Below are positions 42,263-50,752 of a stretch of 64,000 bases of DNA, piece after piece (positions within the stretch are counted from its first letter, which is position 1; each line of letters opens with the position of its first letter). The translations under genes were made by a program, and so were the position numbers. Under the pieces are notes generated by a model, which was not told the origin of the DNA, ran no database searches, and saw only the letters and a program-made list of their open reading frames with translations. The DNA lies in contig NZ_LYXE01000157.1 in the NCBI RefSeq assembly GCF_002532075.1, positions 1 to 64,000 on the forward strand, read 5' to 3'. The stretch is from Candidatus Chloroploca asiatica. GTDB taxonomy: Bacteria > Chloroflexota > Chloroflexia > Chloroflexales > Chloroflexaceae.

Positions 42263-43591
42263 ATGAAATGCTTGCGTACAATCTGGTTGCTGTTGCTCGC
42301 ACTGCTCGTGGCGATGGTCGCTACTGGGTGTGCTGATTCTCCTCCATTACCGGAGATTGTGGTCGAACAAGTCAGTGAACCCTCGCCAACACCGACGCTC
42401 GTGCCTCGCCCTTCGGCGACGCCGTTGCCCACGCGTGTACCGCCGACACCGACGCCCACGCTTCCTGCGCTGTCGATTTGGGTTGCGGAAGAAGGCCCCG
42501 CGCTCACTACGGTACAGGCGCTCTTCGCCGATCTGGCGCAACGCGCCGACCTTGAACTCGAGGTTGTACCCCGCCCACCCGATGGTCTCCGTTTGAGTAT
42601 CGCGACAGCGTCGGTACGCGGTGAGCCGTTGCCTGATCTGATCTGGGGGCATCAAGAGGATCTTGCTGGTCTGTTGATTGATGGTCACCTGCAGCCGGTT
42701 CCCGACGCTCTGCGTTCAACCGAGGCATTGCCAGCGTTGCTCACCACTGCAACCTATGATGGTCTGCTCTGGGGTGTTCCGGTGCTGGCACGCAATAGCC
42801 TTTTGTTGCTCTACAATCGTGAGTTGATCGAGGCAGCGCCCGCCACCAGCGATGAGTTGATTGTCCGTGCGCGGGCGGCGCGCAATCCAATGACAGCCGG
42901 TCTGGTGATGGCCTGGACTGATCCGCATTGGGTGTTGCCCTGGTTGCATGCGTTTGGGGGCGCTCCAACCGATCCTGCCGGCGCAACGATTACGCTCAAT
43001 ACGCCGGCGATGACGGCCACTCTGAACCTGATGCGTGAGTTGTATACCGCCGCCCCAACCAATGGCGATAGCTATGCGCGTGGGCAGCGCCTCTTTGCCC
43101 AGGAGTATGCCGCTTTTGCGATTGATGGTGACTGGGCCTTGCCCCGCTATCGTGCGGTCAGCGAGACCCTTGAACTCGGCATTGCTCCGTTACCGATGGT
43201 GCCCGCAACCGGCAAGGCCCCACTTGCGCCCCTTGGGGGCACCTATCTGATGGTTACAACCGGGTTGGAGCCGTCAGGCCTGGCCGATGTCGCGACACTT
43301 GCGGCGTTGCTCAACGAACCTGAGGTGCAATTCACGTTGGCCCGTGAACTCGAGCGCTTACCTGCACAACAGGCCGTGCTGTCACAACTCGTCAATAGCG
43401 ATGATCCCGCGCTGGCCGCAGCCGCCCGGCGCGCCGCCGAAGCACCTGGTTTGCCGCCAACACAGGCCGTCCGTTGTGCGCTCTATGGGATCAATGCCTG
43501 GATGGGCCGGCTCCTTGCCGGTACGCTTGAGGTCAATCAGGCCCCGCTGAATATGCAACGCGAGGCCGAAGCGTGTCTGAGTCGCTTTTAA
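42263..43591 (+). CDS. Family-1 extracellular sugar-binding lipoprotein
   Basis: A 442-residue solute-binding protein from the ATG at 42263, with a signal peptide ending at lipobox ATGC (Cys23). A Pro/Thr-rich wall-spanning linker (about 35-70) follows. The binding domain shows GEPLPDLIWGHQEDLAGLLIDG, YDGLLWGVPVLARNSLLLLYNRELI and YAAFAIDGDWALPRYRAVSE, typical of carbohydrate ABC transporter receptors (SBP_bac_1/8 type). No permease or ATPase genes are nearby, so it may act as an orphan receptor or sensor. The -10 element lies so close that the mRNA may be leaderless. Confidence 0.85.
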   Translation: MKCLRTIWLLLLALLVAMVATGCADSPPLPEIVVEQVSEPSPTPTLVPRPSATPLPTRVPPTPTPTLPALSIWVAEEGPALTTVQALFADLAQRADLELEVVPRPPDGLRLSIATASVRGEPLPDLIWGHQEDLAGLLIDGHLQPVPDALRSTEALPALLTTATYDGLLWGVPVLARNSLLLLYNRELIEAAPATSDELIVRARAARNPMTAGLVMAWTDPHWVLPWLHAFGGAPTDPAGATITLNTPAMTATLNLMRELYTAAPTNGDSYARGQRLFAQEYAAFAIDGDWALPRYRAVSETLELGIAPLPMVPATGKAPLAPLGGTYLMVTTGLEPSGLADVATLAALLNEPEVQFTLARELERLPAQQAVLSQLVNSDDPALAAAARRAAEAPGLPPTQAVRCALYGINAWMGRLLAGTLEVNQAPLNMQREAEACLSRF

Positions 43592-43649
43592 CGACGATCC
43601 CCACCATTTTCTGGGACAAGGTTTCAGGGTGCTTTACAATGTATGCTCA

Positions 43650-43679
43650 TCGGCGTGCCGACTTCAGTCGGCACGCCGA
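43650..43679 (+). terminator. Terminator hairpin after the sugar-binding gene
   Basis: A 13-bp perfect stem (TCGGCGTGCCGAC with its complement) with loop TTCA, about 60 bases after the stop. There is no T-tract. Confidence 0.6.
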
Positions 43680-43734
43680 GTCGAGAGTAAAGCGGCTGAG
43701 CCGACCCTCCCAGAAGATTGCGGTGGTTCTATCT

Positions 43735-43748
43735 GGTCACATGTGACC
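43735..43748. promoter_or_regulatory. GGTCACATGTGACC palindrome before the zinc-ribbon gene
   Basis: A perfect 14-bp palindrome ending 19 bases upstream of the start at 43768. Its position and symmetry fit a dimeric regulator site. It resembles CRP-like half sites (GTGAC), but no regulator is identified. Confidence 0.4.
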
Positions 43749-43767
43749 GAATGTTGCGGAGGAAGCT

Positions 43768-44358
43768 ATGCGTTGTCAAGCCTGTGGTGCCGATCTGCCC
43801 GATGAGGCGGCTTTTTGTATTGAGTGTGGAACCCCAACCGAGCGACCAGGTGTCACCGGTGCGACCGTTGTATTGCCAAAGACCAGCGACCCCAACGTGA
43901 TCACATGTGCCGCATGTGGGGCCTATAATCCACCGTATGCGGTCTTTTGTGTGCGTTGTGGTCAGCGCCTCGGTGATCCTGCCGCCATGCCAACGCGCAG
44001 TTCGCCACCTATCATTGATCTTGAACCTACCCGCGATCTGGCTGCACCACCAGCACCTGCACAGCCATGGGCACAGCCGGCCACTGATGCAATTGCCGCG
44101 GTGATCTTCTTGGTTGGTCTGGCCCTGCTCTTCTTTACCCGTCAATTCTGGCCGGGTATTCTAGTTGTGGTTGGCCTCACCAGTTTTGTCAGCGAAGCCC
44201 TGCGTGGGCGCTACTTCAATGGCCTCAATAGCATCATCTGGCTTTTTGGTCTGGCTCTGCTTTTTACCATCCCGCGGATCTTTTTGCCAGGCATCCTGGT
44301 CTTGATTGCGCTGACCGTCGCCGTTGATTGGCTCCGCCGTCGTTTTGAGACACGGTGA
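43768..44358 (+). CDS. Double zinc-ribbon membrane protein
   Basis: A 196-residue protein. It has two zinc-ribbon motifs, CQACG...CIECG (residues 3-22) and CAACG...CVRCG (about 49-70), followed by a short linker. Four hydrophobic helices fill the C-terminal half (AVIFLVGLALLFFTRQFWPG, then IIWLFGLALLFTIPRIF and others). The ribbons should face the cytosol. Proteins of this shape are common in Chloroflexi and usually uncharacterised. GGAGG precedes the start. The stop codon lies in the first unit of a 67-bp tandem repeat. Confidence 0.8.
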   Translation: MRCQACGADLPDEAAFCIECGTPTERPGVTGATVVLPKTSDPNVITCAACGAYNPPYAVFCVRCGQRLGDPAAMPTRSSPPIIDLEPTRDLAAPPAPAQPWAQPATDAIAAVIFLVGLALLFFTRQFWPGILVVVGLTSFVSEALRGRYFNGLNSIIWLFGLALLFTIPRIFLPGILVLIALTVAVDWLRRRFETR

Positions 44359-44618
44359 TGGCTTCCAAAATCGCTGCTGCACTCCCCACCCGCCCAGAGT
44401 GGTTCGCGCCGTGGTGACACGGTGATGGCTTCCAAAATCGCTGCTGCACTCCCCACCCGCCCAGAGTGGTTCGCGCCGTGGTGACACGGTGATGGCTTCC
44501 AAAATCGCTGCTGCACTCCCCACCCGCCCAGAGTGGTTCGCGCCGTGGTGACACGGTGATGGCTTCCAAAATCGCTGCTGCACTCCCCACCCGCCCAGAG
44601 TGGTTCGCGCCGTGGCGG
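44351..44618. repeat. Four copies of a 67-bp direct repeat
   Basis: Units begin at 44351, 44418, 44485 and 44552 (CACGGTGATGGCTTCC...GCGCCGTGG). The first unit includes the stop of the zinc-ribbon gene. The last runs into the left arm of the terminator at 44599, so the repeat looks like an amplification of gene end plus terminator arm. Units are practically identical, implying recent expansion. Confidence 0.92.
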
Positions 44619-44643
44619 CCAAGCCGCCACGGCGCGAACCACT
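44599..44643. terminator. Bidirectional terminator of the zinc-ribbon and tlyA genes
   Basis: A 20-bp perfect stem (44599-44618 with 44624-44643), loop CCAAG. Its right arm overlaps the tlyA stop codon at 44642-44644. Confidence 0.75.
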
Positions 44644-45430
44644 ACAACACGATCTTTTCTAGCTCAAGCGGCTCCCCACCGGGTTGCAACCAGGCAAGAA
44701 ATTCCTGATTGCCGGCGGGGCCGGTGATCGGCGAGCGGGTCAGGCCGCATGGGGTGAGCCCGATTTCGTTGGCCGCGCCGAGTACCTGGGCAATGACACT
44801 GCGGTGGATCGCCGGATCGCGCACCACACCGCCCTTGCCAACCTGGGCGGGGCCGGCTTCAAACTGGGGCTTGATCAGCGCTACCACCCAGGCACTCGGC
44901 GTGATCAGGCGCTGGATCGCTGGCAAAACCAGCTTGAGCGAGATGAAGGCAAGGTCAACCACCGCACAATCGGCCAGGGGCGCTCGAGTCGAAGCGTCGG
45001 CCCCAGGCACAGGGGGCAACGCCTCCAGGTAGCGAATATTCGTCCGCTCCAAGGTCACCACCCGCGCATCAGCACGGAGCCGGTACTCAAGGATGCCGTA
45101 GCCGACGTCAACCGCATAGACAAGGCGCGCCCCGCGTTGCAGCAAGACATCGGTGAAACCGCCTGTCGAAGCACCGGCATCCAGGGCGGTCAGGCCAACC
45201 GGGTCAAGCCTGAACTGATCGAGCGCATGCGCCAGTTTGTAGCCGCCACGACTCGCGTAGGGCAGCGCAGCGACGACCTCAACGGCGCAACGCGCATCAA
45301 CCTGCATTCCAGGCTTGCTCGCGGGTTGCCCATCAACCTTGACACTCCCGGCCATCACGAGCGCCTGCGCCTTGCTACGGCTCTCGACGAGGCCACGCTC
45401 GACCATCAGCGCATCAAGACGAAGCTTCAT
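44642..45430 (-). CDS. tlyA: TlyA-family 2'-O-methyltransferase
   Basis: A 262-residue protein with an N-terminal S4 RNA-binding domain (LDALMVERGLVESRSKAQALVMAG, about 4-60) and an FtsJ-type SAM methyltransferase domain (LTALDAGASTGGFTDVLLQRGA and VDLAFISLKLVLPAI). TlyA enzymes methylate ribose in 16S and/or 23S rRNA and were first named hemolysins. Length is typical. The gene starts 6 bases downstream of the small unknown gene at 45437 and probably shares a transcript with it and glyS. Confidence 0.93.
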   Translation of the reverse strand: MKLRLDALMVERGLVESRSKAQALVMAGSVKVDGQPASKPGMQVDARCAVEVVAALPYASRGGYKLAHALDQFRLDPVGLTALDAGASTGGFTDVLLQRGARLVYAVDVGYGILEYRLRADARVVTLERTNIRYLEALPPVPGADASTRAPLADCAVVDLAFISLKLVLPAIQRLITPSAWVVALIKPQFEAGPAQVGKGGVVRDPAIHRSVIAQVLGAANEIGLTPCGLTRSPITGPAGNQEFLAWLQPGGEPLELEKIVL

Positions 45431-45436
45431 TGGTCG

Positions 45437-45781
45437 TTACGTCCAGCGATCCTGGAGCACCTCGAGCCGGGAAATTTCGGTCTCGAGCTCACTCACCATC
45501 GTGCGCAACCAGTGTGGAGGCTCATTGTGTGGATCGTGCAACTTGAAGCGCAAGCGGCGCAACTCGGTGCGCCGCTGGTGCAATTCGCCAACAACCGTCT
45601 CGCCAACCGCACGCTCGCGTTGCTCTGATGATGGTTCAGGCGCGTGCGCAAGATGCGCCGTCACCAGGGCCGTCACCAGATCATCAAGGGTGCGTCCTTC
45701 ACGTTGCAGCAGTGCAAGCAAGCGTTCACGTTCTGCGGGTTCAAGGTAGATGCGCGTAGGAATAGTAAATCGACCTTGCAT
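45437..45781 (-). CDS. Small protein with ribbon-helix-helix-like start and coiled coil
   Basis: A 114-residue protein from the ATG at 45781 (MQGRFTIPTRIYLEPAERERL). The N-terminal RIYLEPAERERLLALLQREGRTLDDLVTALV resembles a ribbon-helix-helix DNA-binding fold. The C-terminal half (RRTELRRLRFKLHDPHNE...VSELETEISRLEVL) is predicted coiled coil. It lies between glyS and tlyA. I do not recognise a named family; a DNA-binding regulator or scaffold is possible. Confidence 0.6.
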   Translation of the reverse strand: MQGRFTIPTRIYLEPAERERLLALLQREGRTLDDLVTALVTAHLAHAPEPSSEQRERAVGETVVGELHQRRTELRRLRFKLHDPHNEPPHWLRTMVSELETEISRLEVLQDRWT

Positions 45782-45793
45782 AGGCACCTCGCT

Positions 45794-47437
45794 TTAGTTG
45801 CGCAATTTCGCCTCAAGATAGCCCTGCAATTCGCCGATAGCGACCCGTTCCTGCGCCATCGTATCGCGATCACGCACGGTAACCGTTCCGGTCAGCGAAC
45901 CATCTTTGCCTTCACCAATGGTGTCAAAATCAACCGTGACGCAGAACGGCGTTCCAATTTCATCCTGACGCCGATAGAGCTTGCCAATCGCTCCGGTATC
46001 ATCATACACCGTACGCATATTATTTTCTAGTTGAAGTTGGCGCCGAATCTGCCGGGCTGTCGCAACGATTTTTTCGTGGTTCCGTTTCAGCGGAAAGACC
46101 GCCACTTTCACCGGGGCGAGCCGCGGGCGTAGATGGAGCACGGTGCGATAGTGTTCATCAAGCAGCGGCTGGGCCTGGCCGCGCAGCTTTTTGCCAAGAT
46201 CGATCAGATCGGCCCCCGGCATCGCCAACAGCGTCTCGACGGCGGGCAGGCGTTCGGGGAGCGCGGCAGCAATGCTCTGGCCCTGTTCGAGCAGTTCATC
46301 ACGTTGCTGCGGGCTCATCTTCTCATTGCGCCCGACCGACTTCAGAAAAGCCGCCAGCGCCTCACCAACCGCTGTCAGGCGCTCGGGCGCGGGCGGCTTC
46401 GTCATCTCTTCAGCATACGCTTCACAGAGCACTGCCAGCAACCCACGGCCAACCCCGGCTGAAGGCTCGATCACATAGGGCACCAGGTGCGTTTTGCGCT
46501 CGGCATCATAGTAGGTCAGACGCGCCGTACTATCGTGATTCGCATTCACACGGGCCGTCAGGTTGAGTTGCGCCTGGTCTTTACTATGCGAGCCGAGATC
46601 ATAATCGGTACGATTCGCGATGCCCTCGATCTCTTGCACCCCAATAGAGGGATAATCGTACATCAAATCATAGGTACGTTTCGAATAGTGGGCCAACTCA
46701 TCAGCCGGCACATCATAGATCGTAATGCGCTCGCGGGGCACCCCGACCGAGGCCCACCAGTCGAGGCGTGCCTGGAGCCAGTGCTCGTGCCAGGCTTCAT
46801 CGGTACCCGGCAACACAAAAAACTCAATCTCCATCTGGTCAAACTCGCGCACCCGGAAGAGGAAATTGCGTGGATTGATCTCATTGCGAAAGGCCTTACC
46901 GACTTGCGCAATCCCAAAGGGCAACTTGCGGCTCGTCGTCGTCAATACATTCGCAAAATTGGCAAAAATACCCTGGGCTGTCTCGGGGCGCAGATAGGCA
47001 AACGCCTCATCATCGGCGACCGGCCCGATGGCCGTCTTGAACATCATATTGAAATCGCGTGGCTCGGTAAAGCGGCCCTCACATGTTCCAGGACGCTGAT
47101 CAGGATGCAACAGACAGCGCGCATCGGCAAGCTTATCCGCACGAAAGCGCCCCTTGCAGACCAGACAATCAACCAGTGGATCATTGAAGGTCTGCTCGTG
47201 GCCGGAATACTTCCAGACCAACCGATTCATCAGAATCGCCGCATCGAGCCCCTCCATATCATCACGGGCATAGACATTGGTGCGCCACCAGTCAGCGATC
47301 AGATTATTCTTGAGTTCAACTCCCAGCGGCCCAAAATCATAGGTTCCCTGGAGACCGCCATAGATCTCGCTCCCCGGAAAAATAAAACCCCGGCGCTTAC
47401 AAAGCGAGACGATCTGATCCATCGAAAGAGCAGGCAT
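45794..47437 (-). CDS. glyS: Glycyl-tRNA synthetase, dimeric (alpha2) type
   Basis: A 547-residue class II synthetase of the single-chain form found in Gram-positive bacteria, archaea and eukaryotes rather than the alpha2beta2 form. It starts [28 protein letters not shown], the usual N-terminus. Motif 2 is around [27 protein letters not shown] zinc-binding CxxC ([13 protein letters not shown]...ARCLLHP) and motif 3-like [20 protein letters not shown] are present. The C-terminal anticodon domain has [13 protein letters not shown] and [20 protein letters not shown]. It is 3 bases from the Xer recombinase stop upstream. Confidence 0.97.
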   Translation of the reverse strand: MPALSMDQIVSLCKRRGFIFPGSEIYGGLQGTYDFGPLGVELKNNLIADWWRTNVYARDDMEGLDAAILMNRLVWKYSGHEQTFNDPLVDCLVCKGRFRADKLADARCLLHPDQRPGTCEGRFTEPRDFNMMFKTAIGPVADDEAFAYLRPETAQGIFANFANVLTTTSRKLPFGIAQVGKAFRNEINPRNFLFRVREFDQMEIEFFVLPGTDEAWHEHWLQARLDWWASVGVPRERITIYDVPADELAHYSKRTYDLMYDYPSIGVQEIEGIANRTDYDLGSHSKDQAQLNLTARVNANHDSTARLTYYDAERKTHLVPYVIEPSAGVGRGLLAVLCEAYAEEMTKPPAPERLTAVGEALAAFLKSVGRNEKMSPQQRDELLEQGQSIAAALPERLPAVETLLAMPGADLIDLGKKLRGQAQPLLDEHYRTVLHLRPRLAPVKVAVFPLKRNHEKIVATARQIRRQLQLENNMRTVYDDTGAIGKLYRRQDEIGTPFCVTVDFDTIGEGKDGSLTGTVTVRDRDTMAQERVAIGELQGYLEAKLRN

Positions 47438-47440
47438 AAA

Positions 47441-48382
47441 CTAATCCTCATCCTGAACGGCATCTGCCTTAACTTCGGCTGCGGGATAGGCCGCGTTGAG
47501 TTGAGCAAACGTCGGCGACAACGAAGCTTGCTCGCTCTGCATGATTGCATAGATCTGGGTGGTTGCAAGTGACGCATGGCCCAGGCGCTCTTGCACTTCA
47601 CGCAGATCGGCCCCATTAGCAAGCATATGGCTGGCAAACGAATGGCGCAGCGTATGCGGCGTCAGATCATAGAGCCCAAGCTCTTCGGCATACCCCTTGA
47701 GGATCAGCCAGAAGCCCTGACGGGTCAACCGCTTGCCACGGTGATTCACAAAAAGCGCCGTCGCACGCACACCGTCTGACCGCGTTAACTGTGAACGCGC
47801 ATTATCGAGGTACTCCTCGATCGCCACAAAGGCCGTATCATTTAGGGGCAAGACCCGTTCGCGCCCGCCACGGCCTGCGCAGCGTATGGTGCGCGCTTCG
47901 AGCGACAGATCATCGAGCTCAAGCGCCACCAGTTCACCCACGCGCATCCCGGTCGCATAGAGCAATTCAAGCATGGCTTTATCACGCAACCCCTCAGACG
48001 ATGATGAGCGAAGAGGTAACTCGAGGAGTTCATCAACCTGGAACAGGGTGAGCGATTTTGGCGTATAGCGATCAACCTTGGGTGAGTCAATGGCCGTTGA
48101 GGGGTCAACCTCGATCAAGTGCTGACTCACGAGATACGCAAAAAACGCTTTCACTGCTGCGGTACGTCGGGCAACGGTACTATTGGCATACCGACGCTCA
48201 CGCAAAAAGATCGAAAAACCCATCACATGATCAGGGGTGACATCAGTCCAGGCCCTCACGTCTTGTTCCTGCACATACGCGACAAGTTGATCGAGATCAA
48301 TGCGATAGGCCGAAATCGTATTTGGAGCTTTGCCTCGCTCAGTCGCCAGATACACGAGAAATTGATCAATCAACGCTTGCAT
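47441..48382 (-). CDS. xerC: Xer-type tyrosine recombinase
   Basis: A 313-residue recombinase of XerC/XerD length, with a SAM-like N-terminal core-binding domain (FLVYLATERGKAPNTISAY) and a catalytic domain. Active-site residues are Arg147 (TGMRVGELVAL), His243 and Arg246 (TPHTLRHSFA), His269 (LGHASLATTQIY) and Tyr278. The catalytic lysine position (GKG in XerD) is GRG here, Arg171. It is probably a chromosome dimer resolvase rather than a phage integrase, since no att site or phage genes are near. The C-terminal tail (about 290-313) is longer than usual. The gene leads the glyS-tlyA run. Confidence 0.88.
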   Translation of the reverse strand: MQALIDQFLVYLATERGKAPNTISAYRIDLDQLVAYVQEQDVRAWTDVTPDHVMGFSIFLRERRYANSTVARRTAAVKAFFAYLVSQHLIEVDPSTAIDSPKVDRYTPKSLTLFQVDELLELPLRSSSSEGLRDKAMLELLYATGMRVGELVALELDDLSLEARTIRCAGRGGRERVLPLNDTAFVAIEEYLDNARSQLTRSDGVRATALFVNHRGKRLTRQGFWLILKGYAEELGLYDLTPHTLRHSFASHMLANGADLREVQERLGHASLATTQIYAIMQSEQASLSPTFAQLNAAYPAAEVKADAVQDED

Positions 48383-48463
48383 ACATCTTGTTTCCGCTGG
48401 TCAGATTTGCCACAAAACCATACAGGACATGCGTGGTGTTCTTTGAGGAGGCGGGTAGAGCGT

Positions 48464-48492
48464 ATGGTAACGCAAAGGCTATGGGGTGTCAA
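48464..48492 (-). promoter_or_regulatory. Promoter for the xer-glyS-tlyA run
   Basis: On the minus strand: TTGACA (48492-48487), a 17-base spacer and TACCAT (48469-48464), about 80 bases before the recombinase start. It overlaps the divergent lipid-kinase promoter region. Confidence 0.6.
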
Positions 48493-48502
48493 CCGTCGGG
48501 TG

Positions 48503-48511
48503 TGGTATACT
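48503..48511 (+). promoter_or_regulatory. Extended -10 promoter of the lipid kinase
   Basis: TGGTATACT (extended -10) about 36 bases before the start at 48547. No standard -35. Confidence 0.45.
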
Positions 48512-48546
48512 GCCAGAGTCTCAAGCCCTCTATCATTGATGGTATT

Positions 48547-49512
48547 ATGCAAACAATGCTTGTGTTCAATCCGACGGCTGGCCAGGCTGAAACGCTCGAG
48601 CGCGAACTGGAAGTTGCGGCGAGTGTCTGGCGTGAGCAAGGCTGGCGGGTCGTGCTTGAACCAACTCGTGCGGCCGGGGATGGGCGCCGTCTAGCACGTC
48701 TGGCTGTGGAACAGGGCTATCATCTGGTTATCGCCGCCGGTGGTGATGGCACCATCAACGAGGTCATCAATGGGCTCGTTGGTTCGCAGACGGCCCTGGC
48801 GACGTTGCCGCTCGGCACGATGAATGTCTGGGCGCGTGAGCTCGGGTTGCCGTTGCAACCCCGGGCCGCCGCAACGGCCCTGTTGAGTTGGAAGCCCCGC
48901 CCGATTGACCTCGGACGTGCCGGTGAACACTATTTTCTGTTGATGGCCGGGATTGGCTTTGATGCCGCGATTACGGCGGGCGTCAAGCCTGATGAGAAAC
49001 GCCGCTTTGGCGCCCTTGCCTATGTGGTGCGTGGCATCGAAGAGGCTTTTCGTATCCGGGGGGCGCGCACCCGCATCACACTTGATGGCCGACCGTTCCG
49101 GGGGCGCGTGCTGATGATCGTGATTGGTAATTCGCAACTCTATGGGGGCCTGGTCAAAATTACCCATCGGGCTAGTATTGACGATGGTCTGCTTGATGTC
49201 TGTGTGATTAAAGGCTACAATGGCCTCAGCGCCCTCCGTCGGCTGGGGGCGATTCTGTTGCGTAGCTATAGCCAGGATCCTGATATTGCCTATTACCGTG
49301 CCCGTACGATTGAGGTAACCTCGCGCCCGCGGATGCCGGTACAGGTTGATGGCGATCCCATCGGGATGACCCCGATGACCTTTGAAGTTGTGCCTGGCGC
49401 ACTCATGGCCCTCTTGCCGCCCAATTTGCCCGAGGATCTGGTTGCGCCCCTGACGAATCGTGAGGCCCGTCGGCTGTTGCCCTGGATTATCAGTTGGTTT
49501 GTGCGACGGTAG
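48547..49512 (+). CDS. Diacylglycerol/lipid kinase-family protein (DagK/YegS type)
   Basis: A 321-residue protein from the ATG at 48547 (MQTMLVFNPTAGQ), since the frame upstream covers the promoter. The catalytic lipid kinase domain shows VFNPTAGQAETLERELE, VIAAGGDGTINEVINGLVG (GGDGT loop) and LATLPLGTMNVWARELGLP. The C-terminal part has VQVDGDPIGMTPMTFEVVPG. It should phosphorylate diacylglycerol or another lipid at the membrane. The final helix (LLPWIISWFVRR) could aid membrane contact. A lipoprotein gene starts 11 bases downstream. Confidence 0.88.
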   Translation: MQTMLVFNPTAGQAETLERELEVAASVWREQGWRVVLEPTRAAGDGRRLARLAVEQGYHLVIAAGGDGTINEVINGLVGSQTALATLPLGTMNVWARELGLPLQPRAAATALLSWKPRPIDLGRAGEHYFLLMAGIGFDAAITAGVKPDEKRRFGALAYVVRGIEEAFRIRGARTRITLDGRPFRGRVLMIVIGNSQLYGGLVKITHRASIDDGLLDVCVIKGYNGLSALRRLGAILLRSYSQDPDIAYYRARTIEVTSRPRMPVQVDGDPIGMTPMTFEVVPGALMALLPPNLPEDLVAPLTNREARRLLPWIISWFVRR

Positions 49513-49522
49513 GGTTGCGTCT

Positions 49523-50545
49523 ATGCGACGATACAGTTTCTTCCTTCTGCTCATACTGGCCCTGCTCTTGACCGCTTGTGGCGATCATTCGCAACCATCA
49601 GAGCCAGTCGGATCCAACCGCGAGACGTCTGAGCCTGTGGTGCGCGGCGAGACATTGGCTGGACGGTTGCTCTTTGTGCGTGATGGGGTCATCTGGCAAT
49701 GGAAGGGCAACGAGGCACGGCCAGTCTTCGGGTCAGGTGAGGCCGTGCATCCGGCCTGGTCACCCAACGGTGATCGCATCGCTTATGTTGTTCGCCACAA
49801 CAGCTTTAGCGATGTCCTGCTGATCGATGCCGAAGGCGGCCCTCTCGCCCAGTTAACCGAATTTGGCACTACCGAGCCACCCAACAGCCTCAGGCGTGTC
49901 TATGCAAGCCGGTGGGCCTGGTATCCTGCCTGGCACCCCAATGGCATGCAAATCGTCGTGGCAGCCCAGGCCGCCCCACCCGTGGGTGACCCGCCGGCCG
50001 ACTATAACCTGAGTCTCGCGTTACTTGCGGCCAGCCCCGGGCCAATCAGCAGCCTCTATGCCGATAGCAATGCCCATGTTGGACGCAGTGCCTTTAGCCC
50101 CGATGGGGCGGTGCTCGTCTTTACGCGGGCTGGCCTCGGGCCGCAGGGGGCGCAGCAACTCTATCGGCTTGATCTCGCCACCCGCGAAGCCCGCGTCGTG
50201 CCAGGCGCACCGGTGCCGAGCTATGATCCTGCCTTTTCCCCTGATGGCTTCTGGCTCGCTTTTGCTGCCCGTGATGATGGTGGCACCGATCTCTTTGGCT
50301 TGCCCTCGGGCGGGGTTGGGGTGCCCCAACGCCTCACCAGTCTGGGCACTGCCCGTAGCCCTGCTTTTGCCCCCGATGTGACACAACTCGCCTTTCTTGC
50401 CATCGCCCCCGGCGAAACAGGCTTTGACCTCTGGGTCGCTGATCTGAGTCTCTCGGAACTGGGGACGCTCGTCGCCAGCGAGCCCCGGCGCCTCACGACA
50501 GGCATGCAGCTTGATGTCGACTCAGGCGTCGCCTGGGCACCATAA
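49523..50545 (+). CDS. Beta-propeller (PD40/TolB-like) lipoprotein
   Basis: A 340-residue exported lipoprotein from the ATG at 49523, with lipobox LTAC (Cys19). The mature part carries repeats of the PD40 type: GEAVHPAWSPNGDRIAYVV, VGRSAFSPDGAVLVFTRAG, SYDPAFSPDGFWLAFAARD and TARSPAFAPDVTQLAFLA, indicating a TolB-like beta-propeller. Such proteins sit on the outer face of the membrane and bind other proteins or ligands. The gene is 11 bases from the lipid kinase, and the two are probably co-transcribed. Function is unknown. Confidence 0.82.
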   Translation: MRRYSFFLLLILALLLTACGDHSQPSEPVGSNRETSEPVVRGETLAGRLLFVRDGVIWQWKGNEARPVFGSGEAVHPAWSPNGDRIAYVVRHNSFSDVLLIDAEGGPLAQLTEFGTTEPPNSLRRVYASRWAWYPAWHPNGMQIVVAAQAAPPVGDPPADYNLSLALLAASPGPISSLYADSNAHVGRSAFSPDGAVLVFTRAGLGPQGAQQLYRLDLATREARVVPGAPVPSYDPAFSPDGFWLAFAARDDGGTDLFGLPSGGVGVPQRLTSLGTARSPAFAPDVTQLAFLAIAPGETGFDLWVADLSLSELGTLVASEPRRLTTGMQLDVDSGVAWAP

Positions 50546-50606
50546 GCGCCCCTGCCAACAGCCATCCATCGCACGTTTGGCGTCTAGATGCGCTCTAAAC
50601 ACAATA

Positions 50607-50752
50607 CTTTTCAAAGAAGCTCACGCGAAGACGCGAAGACGCGAAGGGTTAAGCTCACCTACGCAAAAACCTTTGCGCCTTTGCGTCAAAATAGCCGCCT
50701 TCTTTGCAAGGTATTGGCTCTAAACACCCTTTGCGCCTTTGCGTCAAAGCAG
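50607..50752. repeat. Interspersed GCGCCTTTGCGTCAAA repeats between convergent genes
   Basis: Copies in both orientations: TCACGCGAAGACGCGAAGACGCGAAGG, then TTTGCGCCTTTGCGTCAAAA twice, separated by TTCTTTGCAAGGT. The right end overlaps the last codons of the 5-formyl-THF cyclo-ligase, whose stop is inside the motif. Confidence 0.8.

Noticed and set aside
44351-44618. Possible CRISPR or iteron array
   Set aside because: The 67-bp units are direct tandem duplications without variable spacers, and no replication gene is nearby.
44161-44642. Three overlapping minus-strand frames with repeated GGWGVQQRFWKPSP units
   Set aside because: They are antisense reads of the 67-bp repeat and overlap the zinc-ribbon gene and the terminator.
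46487-47572. 361-residue plus-strand open frame
   Set aside because: It is antisense to glyS and part of the recombinase gene, and shows no family motifs.
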